DNA of 64,000 nucleotides, from assembly GCA_907165135.1 (NCBI GenBank), contig OU015567.1, forward strand, positions 8,189,001-8,253,000. The letters run 5' to 3'. The DNA is from Oikopleura dioica (lineage: Eukaryota > Chordata > Appendicularia > Copelata > Oikopleuridae). Positions 1-12,027 of the stretch are shown here, piece by piece (the first letter of the stretch is position 1; each line of letters opens with the position of its first letter). The translations under genes and the position numbers were made by a program. The notes under the pieces are model-generated. The model was given only the letters and a program-made list of their open reading frames with translations. It did not search any database and had not been told where the DNA came from.

Positions 1-123
1 ATGTCCCTCCGGCTTTTTTTTTATTTTGCGCAGCAACGTTAGCTGTACTTTTTCTTCCGCTATCTGGTAGGAACATGCGCTGATACGCTCCTCCGCCACA
101 TAGTGATAAGCCTCCATAAAGTA

Positions 124-360
124 CCATACACCAGGGTTCGAAATCACCTTAAAATCACCTAAAAGTGATATTTTTGAAATTCGAAATAACTACCTCACCG
201 TAATAATTTTTTAAGAAATTAAAAGAATAACAATTTATAAGACTTTTGAAGTGATTATTGAAGGATTTGTCACATTAGAACGGAGGAGAGAACACGATTT
301 ATACCGGAAAAATCATCACTTTTAGGTGATTTTAAGGTGATTTCGAACCCTGCCATACAC
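124..360. mobile_element. hAT-type MITE with 38-bp perfect TIRs and 8-bp target duplication
   Basis: Bases 132-169 and 315-352 are perfect inverted repeats of 38 bp that begin CAGGG and end CCCTG. The 8-bp sequence ccatacac lies directly outside on both sides (124-131 and 353-360) as a direct repeat. An 8-bp target site duplication with CAGGG-type ends is the hallmark of the hAT superfamily. The element is 221 bp with no coding capacity, so it is non-autonomous and must have been moved by a transposase encoded elsewhere. The central part is AT-rich. Confidence 0.88.
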
Positions 361-644
361 ACTATGGTATCTTCACCAGAATTTTCCGCGGTGACTAAAA
401 TGATTGTTTTCTAAAAAACAACTTCTATTATTAAGTTCATATGAGAGCTTTCGAAAGTTGCAAATAAGCTTGCCTTAGTTCCACGAAGGCTCTCGTAATT
501 TAGCTCGAGCTTTAGAAGGCCTAGTATTCTAGCCCTCACGAGCGCGTATCAATTTACTGCCGATTTATGACTCCTAAATCCGATAAGCGCGAAATTGCGT
601 GGATAAAATCACTCCTAACGAACCCTGAACACTTCAAATATCGA

Positions 645-3600
645 TTAAATAACGTCGTCGTCATCCGAGAGCCCGTTACTATAACTGCAAATAAACCATT
701 CCTTTACGGCTCCAGGAGTCTTTCCGCAGTTGGAGACGAACCAAGCCGTGTTGAATTCGTTACCAGCTGGGTACTTGTTTGCCATCAATTGACGAGCATA
801 ATCCTCGTCAGACATCACCAACTCACCCTTTTCATCAAATCTAGCGCTAGTGATGACGGACTCGATGTCGCCAAATCGACGGGAAATGTCGGAATCGAGA
901 CGGTAGGTCATTGTCACATTGAAGGCGGAATCAACTTCTCGAGGAATTGTTGATGGTTGTTCTGATCCCTGAAAAATAATGATGAAGACCGATTTTTGAG
1001 ACGAAGAAATCGACATTCGAAAATTCAGATTTGTCTATTTCGAGAGATTATCTTACCTTGATAGCAGATTCCTTGTTCTCAAAGGCCCAGATCTGCGAAA
1101 GATTTCTATTTTCCAAATCCGGGAAGCCGGCATCGCTGTCGCCACCGTCCCCCGCACGTTGCGAAAGACGGTTAACGCCGTGTTTAAGAACACTTTGGAG
1201 CGGTCCATTCGGAATCACGATTGCGTCAGCTGTCTGTTCTTTGCTCCGATCCGTAGTTAAGATGCACGTTCCACATTGCTCCTAGAAAGAAAGATTTAAT
1301 GAACAAGCGGGACTTTTTCGAATTGAGCGGAAGCTTCGTTAACTTGGGTTACGCTTCGTTCAAAGAAAGAATAAGACAAAACTGTGAACCCTCAGAAACC
1401 GCCAAAAAGAACGCGATTCTTCACGGCTAATGGTCTTTTTGCTCATGTAATACTAGCTCCAAAATGGATTTTTCGCCCATTCTAAATGATCCAGAATTCG
1501 AGTGAAGGCGTAATAGAATTACGTTAACTCATAATCGGATTACTACAGTAACTGTTCGTGAACGTGGTTTTTAAAGAAGAAGCGTTATGAAACCTAAGTT
1601 ATGAAAAAAACATAGCTTATGTTTCCGAAGATTGAGTTAAAAATTTGGGTTGCTGGATGTTTTGGGTCGAAATATTTTATGTCTTTCAAAACACTAGAAT
1701 ATTTACAAAAATAATTTTCACGTAAGAAACTGCCAAAGGATCAGTTTTAGAGACCTTGACTGTCTCCAAGTCATTTTGTCAAAATAAAGGTTTTTTCTTT
1801 TCGAACAGTTAGAAAATCCTGACTCAGGCTTTTAACATGGGTTCTGGAGCCCAGACGATGACTACCCCCTTAAAAGCTAGGCGAGAGCGAAGCTCATCAG
1901 CGTAATTACTGACTGCATTTGTCATCGTTTAAAAATCCCGTACGTCAAGGTCATTCATTCTCGTAATTACGCTCTCCAAAAAATGCTCAACTTGCTCTTC
2001 TTCCAATTTTTCTGGATAGATGGATTTCTTGGTGAGCGTTTTTGGTCACCGCTGCGGCCTGAGAAATAAGCTAAAATTCAGCGCGGCGCTGGAATGCCTG
2101 AAAATCGTGAAGAATTTTTTTAATGGCCTGGCGTGGTTTTCTCGGGTGAACGAACTACTCCAGAAATTGCCACAAAAATCACAAAGCTGCCCGTTTTCGC
2201 CGTAATCATTATTCACGAGCTCAATTACGAGGAACGAGGAAAATGGAACAAATTTCTATTAGACGAAAAAATTCTTTAAACTTGAGAGTTTTGTCTTTGT
2301 TATCAAGTTTTGAAAATAAAGGCGAGTTTATATCGAAAAACCACTTATTATCTTTATCTCAAGAGCGATTTTTAACCATAGTTAAGAGTCCTAAGGCTAA
2401 AATTTACGATATGAAGCAATGAACCCATTTTTAGTCAAAGCTTTGACCCAAAATTGAATAAAAAACGGTCAGTTCTGAGCGAAAAACAGCCAAAAACTTT
2501 CAATTTCTTCCTGAAAATCGACCAAAAACGGCTAAATTTCAGGCCAAAAATAGGTCAAGACGATTGAATTTCAGAAAAGAAGTCATGAGTCTCAAGATCT
2601 CTGGAAACTTTCAAGACAACAGTCAAAAAAAAGTCCCCAGACCGAACATGTCAGGTAATAAGGACCCCTTTTTTAAAAGAATATAACTTACGTGATTTTC
2701 CCACTTAGAGTCTTGTCGCACGTTATGTCCAGTATGCGCAAACCACCATAGAATTTCAACAGGCTCGGCATCGGCGTGAGACTCCATTTGCGCCGTAGTC
2801 CAGATTTTCTTCTTCCAATCTTCTTCATCCTTTTTTGTGAGGGGCTTTGATGAAGGTTTCTTATTTGAGAAAACAAATGAAGAGAGATTTTTCCAATAAG
2901 CCCTTAAAAGTGCGTGAAATAATCGATTCGCACCTTGTTAGCTTAAAAATTTAACGGTTTAAATTTTGGAATTACGTTGCGAGCGAAACGTGCCTCGTTT
3001 TTCTGGCAAGGGATGATCCTGCCGATCGGTGACTAGATAATTGGAGGTGTCGAGAATTGACGGTGAAAATTTGATAAGTTTCTAATAGCGGCTTAGAATG
3101 ACACTTCTTTTTAGATTTTTTCAGAAAAAAGATACCGATGATTTCAGACTCAAATTATCGGTTGCGCCGCCACTAAGGACTTCGTGGCTTCTCATTTGCC
3201 TCATCTCATCACCGCTTGGATTTTTAGAGTAAAAAATGCTTACTAAGTCCTTTTCGGTTTTTATGAAAAAGCTTCTCGAGCTATTTTTCGAAAACGAAAT
3301 TTCCAATTTCTAGCGCTTGTCTGACCTTATCAAATTTGCATCATGAACGACCCCAAGTCCCTCAATTTTATTTTCCCCGTTCTAATGGAACATCATTTGC
3401 TCTAAAAGTTCAACCTTTTCCTGAATTAATTGCTGGTGTTTGGCTGCCATTTTTTGGCTGATTTCGTCGTCGACAGTTTTTGAATCTTCGAAATGGAGCT
3501 TTCCATAGGACTTTGAACTGGTGATACAATTAGTTTAAAAAAAGATAAGGCAAGAGCTTAATTTGACGGGGAGGAGAAAAATGACGTTTTAGATGTGACA

Positions 3601-4059
3601 GATATTTTTGATAAAGATGACCTCGGAAAGGCGATAACCGCGCTTAGTTGTAAAGGTTCTTCTGGAGGGCGATTAGGATCTTTGGACAATGGAAGCGAAA
3701 TTTTTACAGTAAGAACTCATGCCGAATAATGGCGATGATAAAGAACGCTTCTTAACGTCATGACGAAAAAACGATATACAAGACCATTTTTGGTACAAGA
3801 CCATATCATATTTATCTAAAATTTCCTTCAGAAAAATTCACCATTCCTTGTGTTTCTTATGTTTCTTGTCATTTTCTTCATGAATCTTTGCCGTCATGAT
3901 CGGCATTTGTGTCGTGGTCACTTCTTTGTCGAGAGATCGTTTCTGGTGCTTTCTGAAGCCTTCTTGTACCGCTGTCAGGCTTTCTTGCCAGGTGATAAAA
4001 GAGACCATGGCAAGGAGCGCAGCGATGAATAACGAAACGCATGCGCTTCGAAAGGACAC
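645..4059 (-). CDS. Alpha-1,3-fucosyltransferase-like protein (GT10), C-terminal part not found
   Basis: This is probably a Golgi type II membrane enzyme that transfers fucose from GDP-fucose to glycans. Exons read on the minus strand. Near 4059-3840 lies a short basic start, a hydrophobic anchor (CVSLFIAALLAMVSFITW) and a charged stem. A possible stem exon lies at 3530-3350. At about 2862-2692 is the family motif EILWWFAHTGHN. Exons 1281-1057 and 968-about 650 join in phase through an 88-bp GT-AG intron and carry ADAIVIPNG, QIWAFENKES and NVTMTYRLDSDI, all typical of GT10 enzymes (the last is usually NWTMTYRRDSDI). The frame ends at 645 shortly after AWFVSNCGK. The second half of the GT10 catalytic domain is not visible, so the gene is either truncated or continues left of the window. 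The 1.4-kb intron (1282-2691) is long for this genome. The true start codon is unresolved because the first hydrophobic exon opens without an ATG. Confidence 0.6.
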
Positions 4060-6517
4060 GCTGGGCCTAGGAATATTTTAATCCAGGAAGCGGCGCTGGT
4101 CCAAACATAGTTACGTCTTAGGTATAGCAGACATAATAAGTTTTATTATTAGATTATGATTAGTAATATGTTTGCTCAAATAAGAAATTAGTCATCTTTT
4201 TTAAGTTATTTTAAATAATATTATTAAAGTATTTTTGTATTTTTGATTCTATCAAATTTTTGATTGATAAAGAAACATGTAGAATTATCGATTTGATGAA
4301 TTATGAATCATAATTTTTGATCCTTATTAGGACCCTAATCAAACGGTCAATTTTTTAATCTCGTCAAGGAATTTACTCTTTGATAATCATTATCTCATTT
4401 ATAATGGTAAAAATACTGTAAAAAAATCAAATATTCGGGAACAAAAATAATAAAAAAAAATATTTCGCAATTTTCTGGCTTTGAATCTAACCCTTTATTT
4501 CTGTGCAAATTACAGCACATCTTTCTCGACTCCTTCTTTCTTTCTTCCTTTTAATAAATCTCTGAGTCCTCGAATGAAAAAAAAAACCGACACCACTTTC
4601 TACTAATCTTTAACAAAGGGACGCGGGTGACCTTCGCTAACGGGGCGCAGCAAGCGGGGTCAACGGGCGCGCGCCGCGGATCACTGGCGCCCTCTGAGCG
4701 CTAAAGAACGCGCGTATTTTCTGTACCGCGCGGGCCGTTATACATAAAAAGCGCCAAAGAGCAAGTCGTGCACTATTCTGTGTGTCCAAATCATCTTTCA
4801 CCAGGGCTTAATGCGATAACTAGACTCATTGGGTGATAGACTTTCTAAGTCTTTCCACGGTAGTCTTGGTAGACTAAGATATTTATCAAGGACTTTTTAA
4901 GTACTAAGTCGTCTATCAATAATTTTCTACAGCCACATTTAAACGTCTAACTTTGATAGAAGTTCGATTCATAAGAATTTTTCTAATAGAGTCTCATTCA
5001 ACTCATCCAAGAATTAATTCGATCTGCCTTCTCTTATCTCTTTTATGACAAAATCGCTAACTCGATGGATTCACTCCTAATGGATTTAGCTCGACCCAAA
5101 ACAGGCTTATTCAGATAAACCATTTACGGTGGAACATCGTTAAAGAGCCGGGACAAGGGTCTTTCCATCCGGCAAGAAGAGGGATCAACAAGTATCTCTA
5201 TCCTGACCCCTATCCTGGTACTTAATCGATTCCATAAAAATTCGCTCAAAAATTTGGGAAAAACGAAGATCTGGAGAGGTGGAGTTCGAGTTCCTACGAG
5301 TTCAAGCTCGTAAACCGTTCCTGAGCTACAGCATAACTACTCTGCTCCTGCATATATAAAAGTCTGTGTGTGTTAGAGGTTCGCAGACTTGGACGAACTC
5401 AATTTGTTATGCCCAAGGAAAAATAAATATTCTTTTTGCTCGAGTGGAACTAATTTGTTGCTCATTCAAGTTTTCGATTAATTGCACAACAATTTGTGAT
5501 ACTATGTAAAATACATCAGTTTTATTGACGCTGTTCATTTATGAAAGCATTTTAGAAAAATGCGACCTTGTTTTTTCATCAACTTTTACCTCTCAATTTT
5601 CCGATGCGTCTTTTTTTCATCTTCTTTTTTCTTTCAATTTGGCATTAATGAGTTCATAAATTGGCTTTTTACTGTCTTTTCAATGTCATTTAATATGATC
5701 AATTTGTCACTATGTCTTTATCGATTTCATCAGCGTTTCCTGAATAAATTATATCATGAAATTTTTAAGACATTACGAAAAACTTACGTTTTACTTGGAT
5801 CGTCAACAAGAAAGCACATGTTTCGCGGTTTTTTATAAGTAAGACAAATTTAAGGGCTCGGAAGCTGAGGGATCTCGGGAATTTTAGAAATGGACAATAA
5901 AAACGTGAGTTACTAAAAGTTTAACTTTCAATATATTTTCTTGGCCACGTGATATACGGGCTCGGAGTACAGAAGGTCTTCAGATTGCGGTTTTGTCGGA
6001 GATAAGAGCGTCAAAACCGCTTTTTTCGCTTTATGACTTTGATTAAACTTTAGCCTAGTAGTTGCCCATGTAATTTTCTTTTTATCTTTGTAGCTTTTGA
6101 GCTGGCCTTAATTTTTCTTCACTTTTCTAAAAGAGCTTTATCCGGATTAGGTTCTCGTTGAGAGAAGAAAAATAACCTTTAACTCTTTTTTCGCCAAATA
6201 ACGGTTGGATCAAGCACGTGACAGAATAATGATGATAAAGGTTGGGTAACTCTTTCATGAATAATTCGGTCATAGCAAAGTGCGCCAAGATACCGTAAAA
6301 ACGTGCGCCGCGAAATATCAAGAATTCTGTCACACCAAGTGTGCGCACATTCCGAGTTCATTTCTTCGGATAAACTCCTTAATGAGGTCACAAGAACACG
6401 AAATTTAGAGCGTTAGTTTTTCGTTACTCATCGATGGATATTTATTTTATTCGATTTGCACTCAAGCGGTGCGAAAGGAAAGAGTGTGTCAATAAGAAAG
6501 AGGTCTTAAAATCTAAG
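4060..6517. other. Gene-poor spacer with GC-rich block and a TATA-like site
   Basis: No gene can be supported here. A distinctly GC-rich block with CGCG runs (about 4619-4740) stands out from the AT-rich flanks and may be a regulatory island. A TATA-like catatataaaag lies at about 5351, and AATAAA follows about 70 bp later at 5421. Bases 4821-4930 contain several short repeated tagact/agtcta words. A 92-residue open frame at 5560-5838 is phenylalanine-rich and looks like AT-rich chance sequence. Confidence 0.4.
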
Positions 6518-8024
6518 ATGGGGCTCGACGGAGAGATTTCAAAAACGCAAAATGATTTGGATCATTTCAAATGTGGAATTTGTTTCGAGTAAGTTTTATA
6601 ACAAGAAACACAAACTTTAATTCTTCAGGATATTTAAAGACCCTTTGGAATTATGCTGCTGTAATAAAAATATTTGCAGCATGTGTATCAACGATTGGCT
6701 TAAAAACAAAACTCGGAATGACAAAGTATGCCCGTTTTGTCGAGGCTCACAGCATCCGAGGAGAACGAAAAAGAACAAAGTATTTTGTGAAATTCTTGAG
6801 TCGACAAATCTTGTCTGTAAAAACGATTGGTGTCGAGCACTTATTCCTTATGGAAATTATAAAAATCATGTTGATGGTTGCAATTCCGCTTTATCAAAAC
6901 GTAAATCAATAAATACATAGCATTTCTTTTTATTATTAGTTTGTGATTTCTGTGGCATCGGTGTTTTGCAACGAAAGATGAAAAAACATCAAGAAGAAGA
7001 ATGCGCTCCATCTTTATTATATCAACTGACCGTATTGAGAGGCAGTATGAAAGAATCATCATTGAAGAAAGATAATTCTGAGAGAGAACTCAAAATTGTT
7101 CAATCATCAAAGAAAAACGACGAGGATCCATCACTTGTAAAGATTTGTGACAAACTCGAATTACTTGAGAAGGAAATCTTTTCAAAAGAAAAATCAAATG
7201 AAATTGTCGCGGACATAAAAGAAGAAGTCAAATCACTGAAACAACAAATTATTTATGACCGGGAAATTATGCTTCGAAATATTATGGATAAATTTGAATC
7301 GTTCGACAAAGAAGATTCTCAAAAGCTTAAAAAAGCTCTTGAAGATCTCAAACAGCGCGAATTGAAAATCGACTTTCTCCAGTCTCAAATAGTAAGCCTC
7401 AAGAGTGAATTGGAAATAGCAAAGGACTGTCCGTTCAAATCATTGTATGAAAGAACAAAGAAAAACACTGGCGAACTTGCATCTCAGCTTTCAAACATAA
7501 AAAAGGAGCTTCATCAATCAGAAGAACTTATTAAAGAGTATAAAAAATATTATTATCGAGTAGAAAATTACAAGAGATATGTAAACAATTTTTGCCTATT
7601 TCGAGATGATTACGCTAATGTCCCTGGATGCAAATGCCCCGGTTGTAGATTAAACGTAATGGATAATGATTTTTATGAATTTAGGGTAGTCCTATCTTCG
7701 ATGATGCTCTGTACCTCAATGATAATTTTGACATTTATTATTGAGAAATATTTTGGTTACTGGTATTCGTGGCTTACTTGGCTAGCGTTTCTTTTCCTTG
7801 ACGAAAAAATAAAGAAGGTCCACGTTGAAGGAACCTTTATAAAAAATTGCGAGGACTTTACACATTTTATTTTTCTTTCTTTCTTTTTCTTGCCTGTGTC
7901 GCTGGATAACTATTATTATTCTATAGCGGCATTTATAATATCATTTATTTTTCTTGGATGCGCGTTCGATCATTTACCACCGAAGAAACTACTGTACAGA
8001 TTATTCAAACCTATGAATGATTAA
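6518..8024 (+). CDS. RING-finger, coiled-coil, multi-pass membrane protein (putative E3 ubiquitin ligase)
   Basis: There are three exons: 6518-6588, 6629-6900 and 6940-8024. The introns are 40 and 39 bp, both GT-AG, and phases match throughout. The N-terminus carries a C3HC4-type RING: CGICFE, then CCCNKNICSMCINDW, then CPFC. A second Cys/His cluster follows (CKNDWC, HVDGC, CDFCGIG, HQEEEC), which resembles TRAF-type zinc fingers. A long coiled coil rich in K and E spans roughly residues 150-320. A further Cys cluster (GCKCPGC) precedes a C-terminal region with about four hydrophobic segments, so the protein is probably anchored in a membrane with the RING in the cytosol. The role in ubiquitin transfer is inferred from the RING. 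I do not recognise an orthologue with this exact domain order. Confidence 0.8.
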
Positions 8025-8819
8025 AATTTGACTGCAATTATTACGATAAATATTTGAATACGTTTAAAAGACAGCGTTTAATTTTCAGCTTTTTCGAAGA
8101 TAGGGCGCATCTCTCATAAAAAATGATAAACGAACTTCGTCACGAAGCTTTAGAAAGCCTTTGAAAAATAGGGCTTGGCGGGTGAGGCCAATCATAGCCT
8201 GATAAGGAAGCCGCCTATCTCCGGTAACGATTTTTCGATTTACGCTCGTTTAAAGTCCCTCTTGAACTTCTTGAGTTAGGTAACACAAGTAATGCGAGCT
8301 GCAACGTATGAAAAGTCTTTTATTGAACCGGTTTTACTAACGCTACTGTGGCTGAAAAAGAATACGGTCAACGAATTTGTTTTTCGATGAAGTGAGCTCT
8401 GTTGCGACAAAAAAATCCTAATCGATTTCTAACGACATGAAGGCTTTCCTAAGTTTTGCGCACGTTTTTAAACATTGCTCTCGAATGAGGTCACGCTGTT
8501 CAATTAAGGACCTCTTTAGGCGCAATAATAAAGGTCTTCTTTGGTCTAAAGTAGAGTAGGAATTTCAGCAATTCTCCGCCTTTTCGCGAAGTGATTAATA
8601 ATGAACGATTCATGACTAGAACTGGTAAAGCTAATTTATCACAATTGCAAGCTGCTTTTTTCAAAGTTTTAACTAGCAAATTGCAAGTGACGAACATGAG
8701 TGATCACACGTTGCGAAGTCTTAACGTTTCTAGTGCTCTCATTATTATTCCGGCGAAGACAAAGCAAGCAGTACTTTAACACCTTAATTCTGCAGCAATA
8801 AAAACAGTAAATTCATACA
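8025..8819. other. Spacer, nothing recognised
   Basis: The sequence is AT-rich. Only short open frames of 60-65 residues are seen, in overlapping frames on both strands, with no recognisable protein. Confidence 0.4.
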
Positions 8820-9166
8820 TAATCGGTGTTTTTATTGACGAAAATAGCGCTAGAACAACCTCAGCGGGGAGTTGTTATTGAGATGCGCCGAACTCCAAAA
8901 TTCTGGAAATTCTCTAGAACTAAGGTCGTGCTGAGGGGTGTTTTGCAGATTTTAGTCAGTTCGAAAATTTGCAACGTCGAAACAACACCAAAAGTAAGTT
9001 TTCCCAAATTTTACAGATGCGGGGCAATTCTGCGCTTGGAGTTAGTCGTACTAAACTCCAAGCTTGAGCCAGAGTGGCTCAAATTTTCAGAATTTACCCC
9101 AATCTGAGCTATTTTGGGTACTTTTGGAGGATTTTTTCTTCTAGAAATTTTTTATTATTTTCTTTC
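8820..9166 (+). repeat. 347-bp direct repeat, copy 1
   Basis: This stretch is identical base for base to 11479-11825, in the same orientation. Identity begins at taatcggtg and stops at tctttc. It contains a 93-codon open frame and an internal splice-like pair, gtaagt...ttttacag. Together the two copies bracket an unrecognised multi-exon gene (9348-11239). No obvious target duplication is seen outside the pair. Confidence 0.95.
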
Positions 9167-9347
9167 CAAACTCTCAGTGTTCCGTGAGTAGAATTTTCAT
9201 GAGAGAAGGGATTGATTAGAAGAGATTGCTCGGAGTGAGCTGTTTCAATTCGCGAATTTTCGCAGGTGGCAAAGGTGTCACATTTCTGGGGGAGCGACTC
9301 AATTCTTTCATTTTTCGAATTCAGAGTGAATTTGCCTCGAGAGAAGA

Positions 9348-11239
9348 ATGTTTTACGAGCTCGTCCCGGCCTACGCCAAGTTCCAAAGCTTCCTCCAGAG
9401 TGGAGGAGAGATTTTCAATGACCTCTCGGTTATCCCTTGGGATTGTGAGGAGAAGGCGCGAACGTTTCTCGCCTTCGACTCAAAAGAGAGGTTCGTTGGC
9501 TTTGGCAAGGCCTTTCACCAGTTGCGTCCTCAAGGTGCGCAGAATTTACACCTGGTGGGCTCGAATTACTTCGTCATTGGAGTAAAAATCGTCCCCTTGG
9601 ATGAAGAATTCATGGTAATCCATGAAAAATCTGCGAGGTGAGCTTAGAGAATAACAATTCTAGAGAAGAATTGCTCTAAAATATCTTTAGCTTCACAGCA
9701 CTGTCCCACGCGGTGGATACCTTCATCCGGTTCAAGTGGAATGCTTTCGCCGGCGAAATGTCGCTGAAGTGGTCGTTTCCACAGTTGGACTTGCTAAATG
9801 AGGGCAATTTGCCTCAAGTCCAGAACAGCCTCTCCGTGGAAGGTTTCTGGAAGAAGTTTTCCTCTACCAGAGGAAAATTTACGAGCCTCCGAATCGAAAT
9901 CGGTGGAATTGCCGACGCTTCTTTAGCCCAACAGGCGAGTGTAAAAGGTAATCCCATGAGATCAAAAGAATGGCTTGAATTTGAGCTAACGTTTAGCTCA
10001 ATTCAAGCGACGGATCTCCAGATGCCTGGGCCCGTTTCAAGATCTTCATCAAAACGGAAAACTTCTTTGCCCCGCGCCTGCGAATTTCAGCTACAATAAA
10101 GCGGATTTTCCGGCAGAAACGATCAAGGCTTGGGACAAGTTTCTTCTCAGTAAGAGGACTCCATGCCAGGATTTAAACTTGCCGTCCTTGGAAGTTTTCA
10201 AGTAAGAGGAAAACAAAGTTCGTAATGGGTATATCGGTGTATATAGTTGAGGGAAATAATTTTGAGGACATTTGAGGAAAGTGTTACTTCGATTTCCTTT
10301 TATTGCCTCCGAGTACTAGCTCTAACTGCGGAAAGCCGCGAGGGTTTCCAACAAGATTTCTTCGGCGTACTGGAAAAACACACCACCAGCCTCAAAATAA
10401 TGATGGAAGAGATCTTAGGAAAAAGGGAAAATCAGCCTGACTTTTAAAATTAAGCTCGAAGGGTATGTCTGAGTAATACCCCTTTCGAATAGCTTTGAAA
10501 AAGGCTGCAAGAGCATCTGCATATGGCGAAACAGGGCGCCGATGGACTGGCATCCAAGAAAACTTTCTCCTCACCTCTTTAGCCATGTGGCCAGAGGCGC
10601 GACACAAGATCAAGGCCACACAAAAGATCTTGCAGGAAGAGCTTCATCTAATCGGAGAGGACATCGGGGATGCAGAAGCTGGAATAGATGAAGCAGTCTT
10701 CGTTGTCGCATCGAAGCAAATATCTTGGCTTTCAGATATGGCCAAAAGCCAGACTGAAGATGGTGAGTCCCCATCCAAATAAGCCAATGGGGTAATTCTC
10801 CCTATTTCTAGCGGTGGCATTCCTCACTTCTCTCATTCCGGGCCCAAGACCTGACCGCCTGAACGAACTCATCAAGCTAGAAGGAGTCTTCAGGGACCTG
10901 GATAGCGTCCTCTCATCATCCCTTCCGCGGTTGGAAGCCTCTAAGATTCCAGCGGTAGCTCTGCTGTTCGAGGAGGACTCGGCCTACCCATTGGTCTGCA
11001 CTTATAAAGCAGATTGCTTCTCCATCATCAACCCTAACACCAAAGATGCGTGCTGGCTTGCGGTGGAAAGTGGCCTTACAGGCACCATTGGTCAGATCAT
11101 CGAAAGAGAAGACATGGAAGACAGGTTCTTTGGCTTCGATCTGAGCGAAAGGGCCCTCATCATAAAACTGGTGGCGAAAGAAAAATGGCCAAAAGAAATC
11201 AACTGGATGACCGAATGCAGCCGAAAGCGACGGAGGTAA
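9348..11239 (+). CDS. Unrecognised multi-exon protein between two identical repeats
   Basis: The ATG at 9348 has an in-frame stop just upstream. Exon 1 (9348-9637) joins exon 2 (9691-9947) and exon 3 (9997-10201) through short GT-AG introns with matching phase. A fourth exon begins near 10252, a fifth runs about 10493-10770, and the last begins about 10812 and ends at 11239. Junctions around 10202-10251 and 10440-10490 need a weak acceptor or a GG-AG site, so these are tentative. The product is about 560 residues, has no signal peptide or membrane segment, and ends in a basic tail (SRKRRR). No motif is recognised. The flanking identical repeats suggest a recently duplicated or mobile-element-associated gene. 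No function is assigned. Confidence 0.6.
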
Positions 11240-11428
11240 AACGTTTACCCCGTCAACTTCCTGTAGATCCTCCACTTTCGCCAACTTTTTTATGCTCACA
11301 AAATTGAATTTCTTATTATCACAATAAATTATTTTATATATTCCATCACAAAAGCGCTAACCTAATTAGAACCAAGGTTATCATCATTTCGTTCAAGACT
11401 GAGAGTTTGAATCTTACAACAGTGGGGA

Positions 11429-11478
11429 GGTAAAAATGTAATTTTCTCCACTTATTGTATTTCCACCTATTACTTTAT
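11429..11478 (+). repeat. 50-bp direct repeat, left copy
   Basis: This is identical to 12028-12077. It abuts the left end of the second 347-bp repeat, so the 347-bp unit plus about 200 bp lies between two 50-bp direct repeats. Confidence 0.93.
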
Positions 11479-11825
11479 TAATCGGTGTTTTTATTGACGA
11501 AAATAGCGCTAGAACAACCTCAGCGGGGAGTTGTTATTGAGATGCGCCGAACTCCAAAATTCTGGAAATTCTCTAGAACTAAGGTCGTGCTGAGGGGTGT
11601 TTTGCAGATTTTAGTCAGTTCGAAAATTTGCAACGTCGAAACAACACCAAAAGTAAGTTTTCCCAAATTTTACAGATGCGGGGCAATTCTGCGCTTGGAG
11701 TTAGTCGTACTAAACTCCAAGCTTGAGCCAGAGTGGCTCAAATTTTCAGAATTTACCCCAATCTGAGCTATTTTGGGTACTTTTGGAGGATTTTTTCTTC
11801 TAGAAATTTTTTATTATTTTCTTTC
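11479..11825 (+). repeat. 347-bp direct repeat, copy 2
   Basis: This is identical over its full length to 8820-9166. It lies inside a pair of 50-bp direct repeats (11429-11478 and 12028-12077). The next 200 bp contain a short open frame (to 11957) that could be an exon remnant. Confidence 0.95.
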
Positions 11826-12027
11826 ACCCTCCCAGAACTATGTCAAAACAGAATGAGGACAGTAATTGGAAATGTTCCGAATCCCTTTGATGCAGCAGGC
11901 CATCACCTCGTTGATTTGATTAGTTCTTTCCCAAAGAGCAAGTTCCTTCAGATATAATTAGTAGGAGAACTCCTCTTACCCTGGTATTCTACTCACGGAA
12001 TACAATCACATTTTAAGGTAGTAGGTC

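Noticed and set aside
1-123. Minus-strand open frame at the left edge (MEAYHYVAEERISAC...)
   Set aside because: Open in two frames, cut by the window edge and not recognised; too short to call a gene.
5560-5838. 92-residue plus-strand frame
   Set aside because: Phe/Leu-rich translation of AT-rich DNA; an intron-like gtaagt...ttcag on the other strand leads straight to a stop.
8820-9166. 347-bp repeats as LTRs of a retrotransposon
   Set aside because: No TG..CA ends, no primer-binding site, no polyprotein between them, no target duplication.
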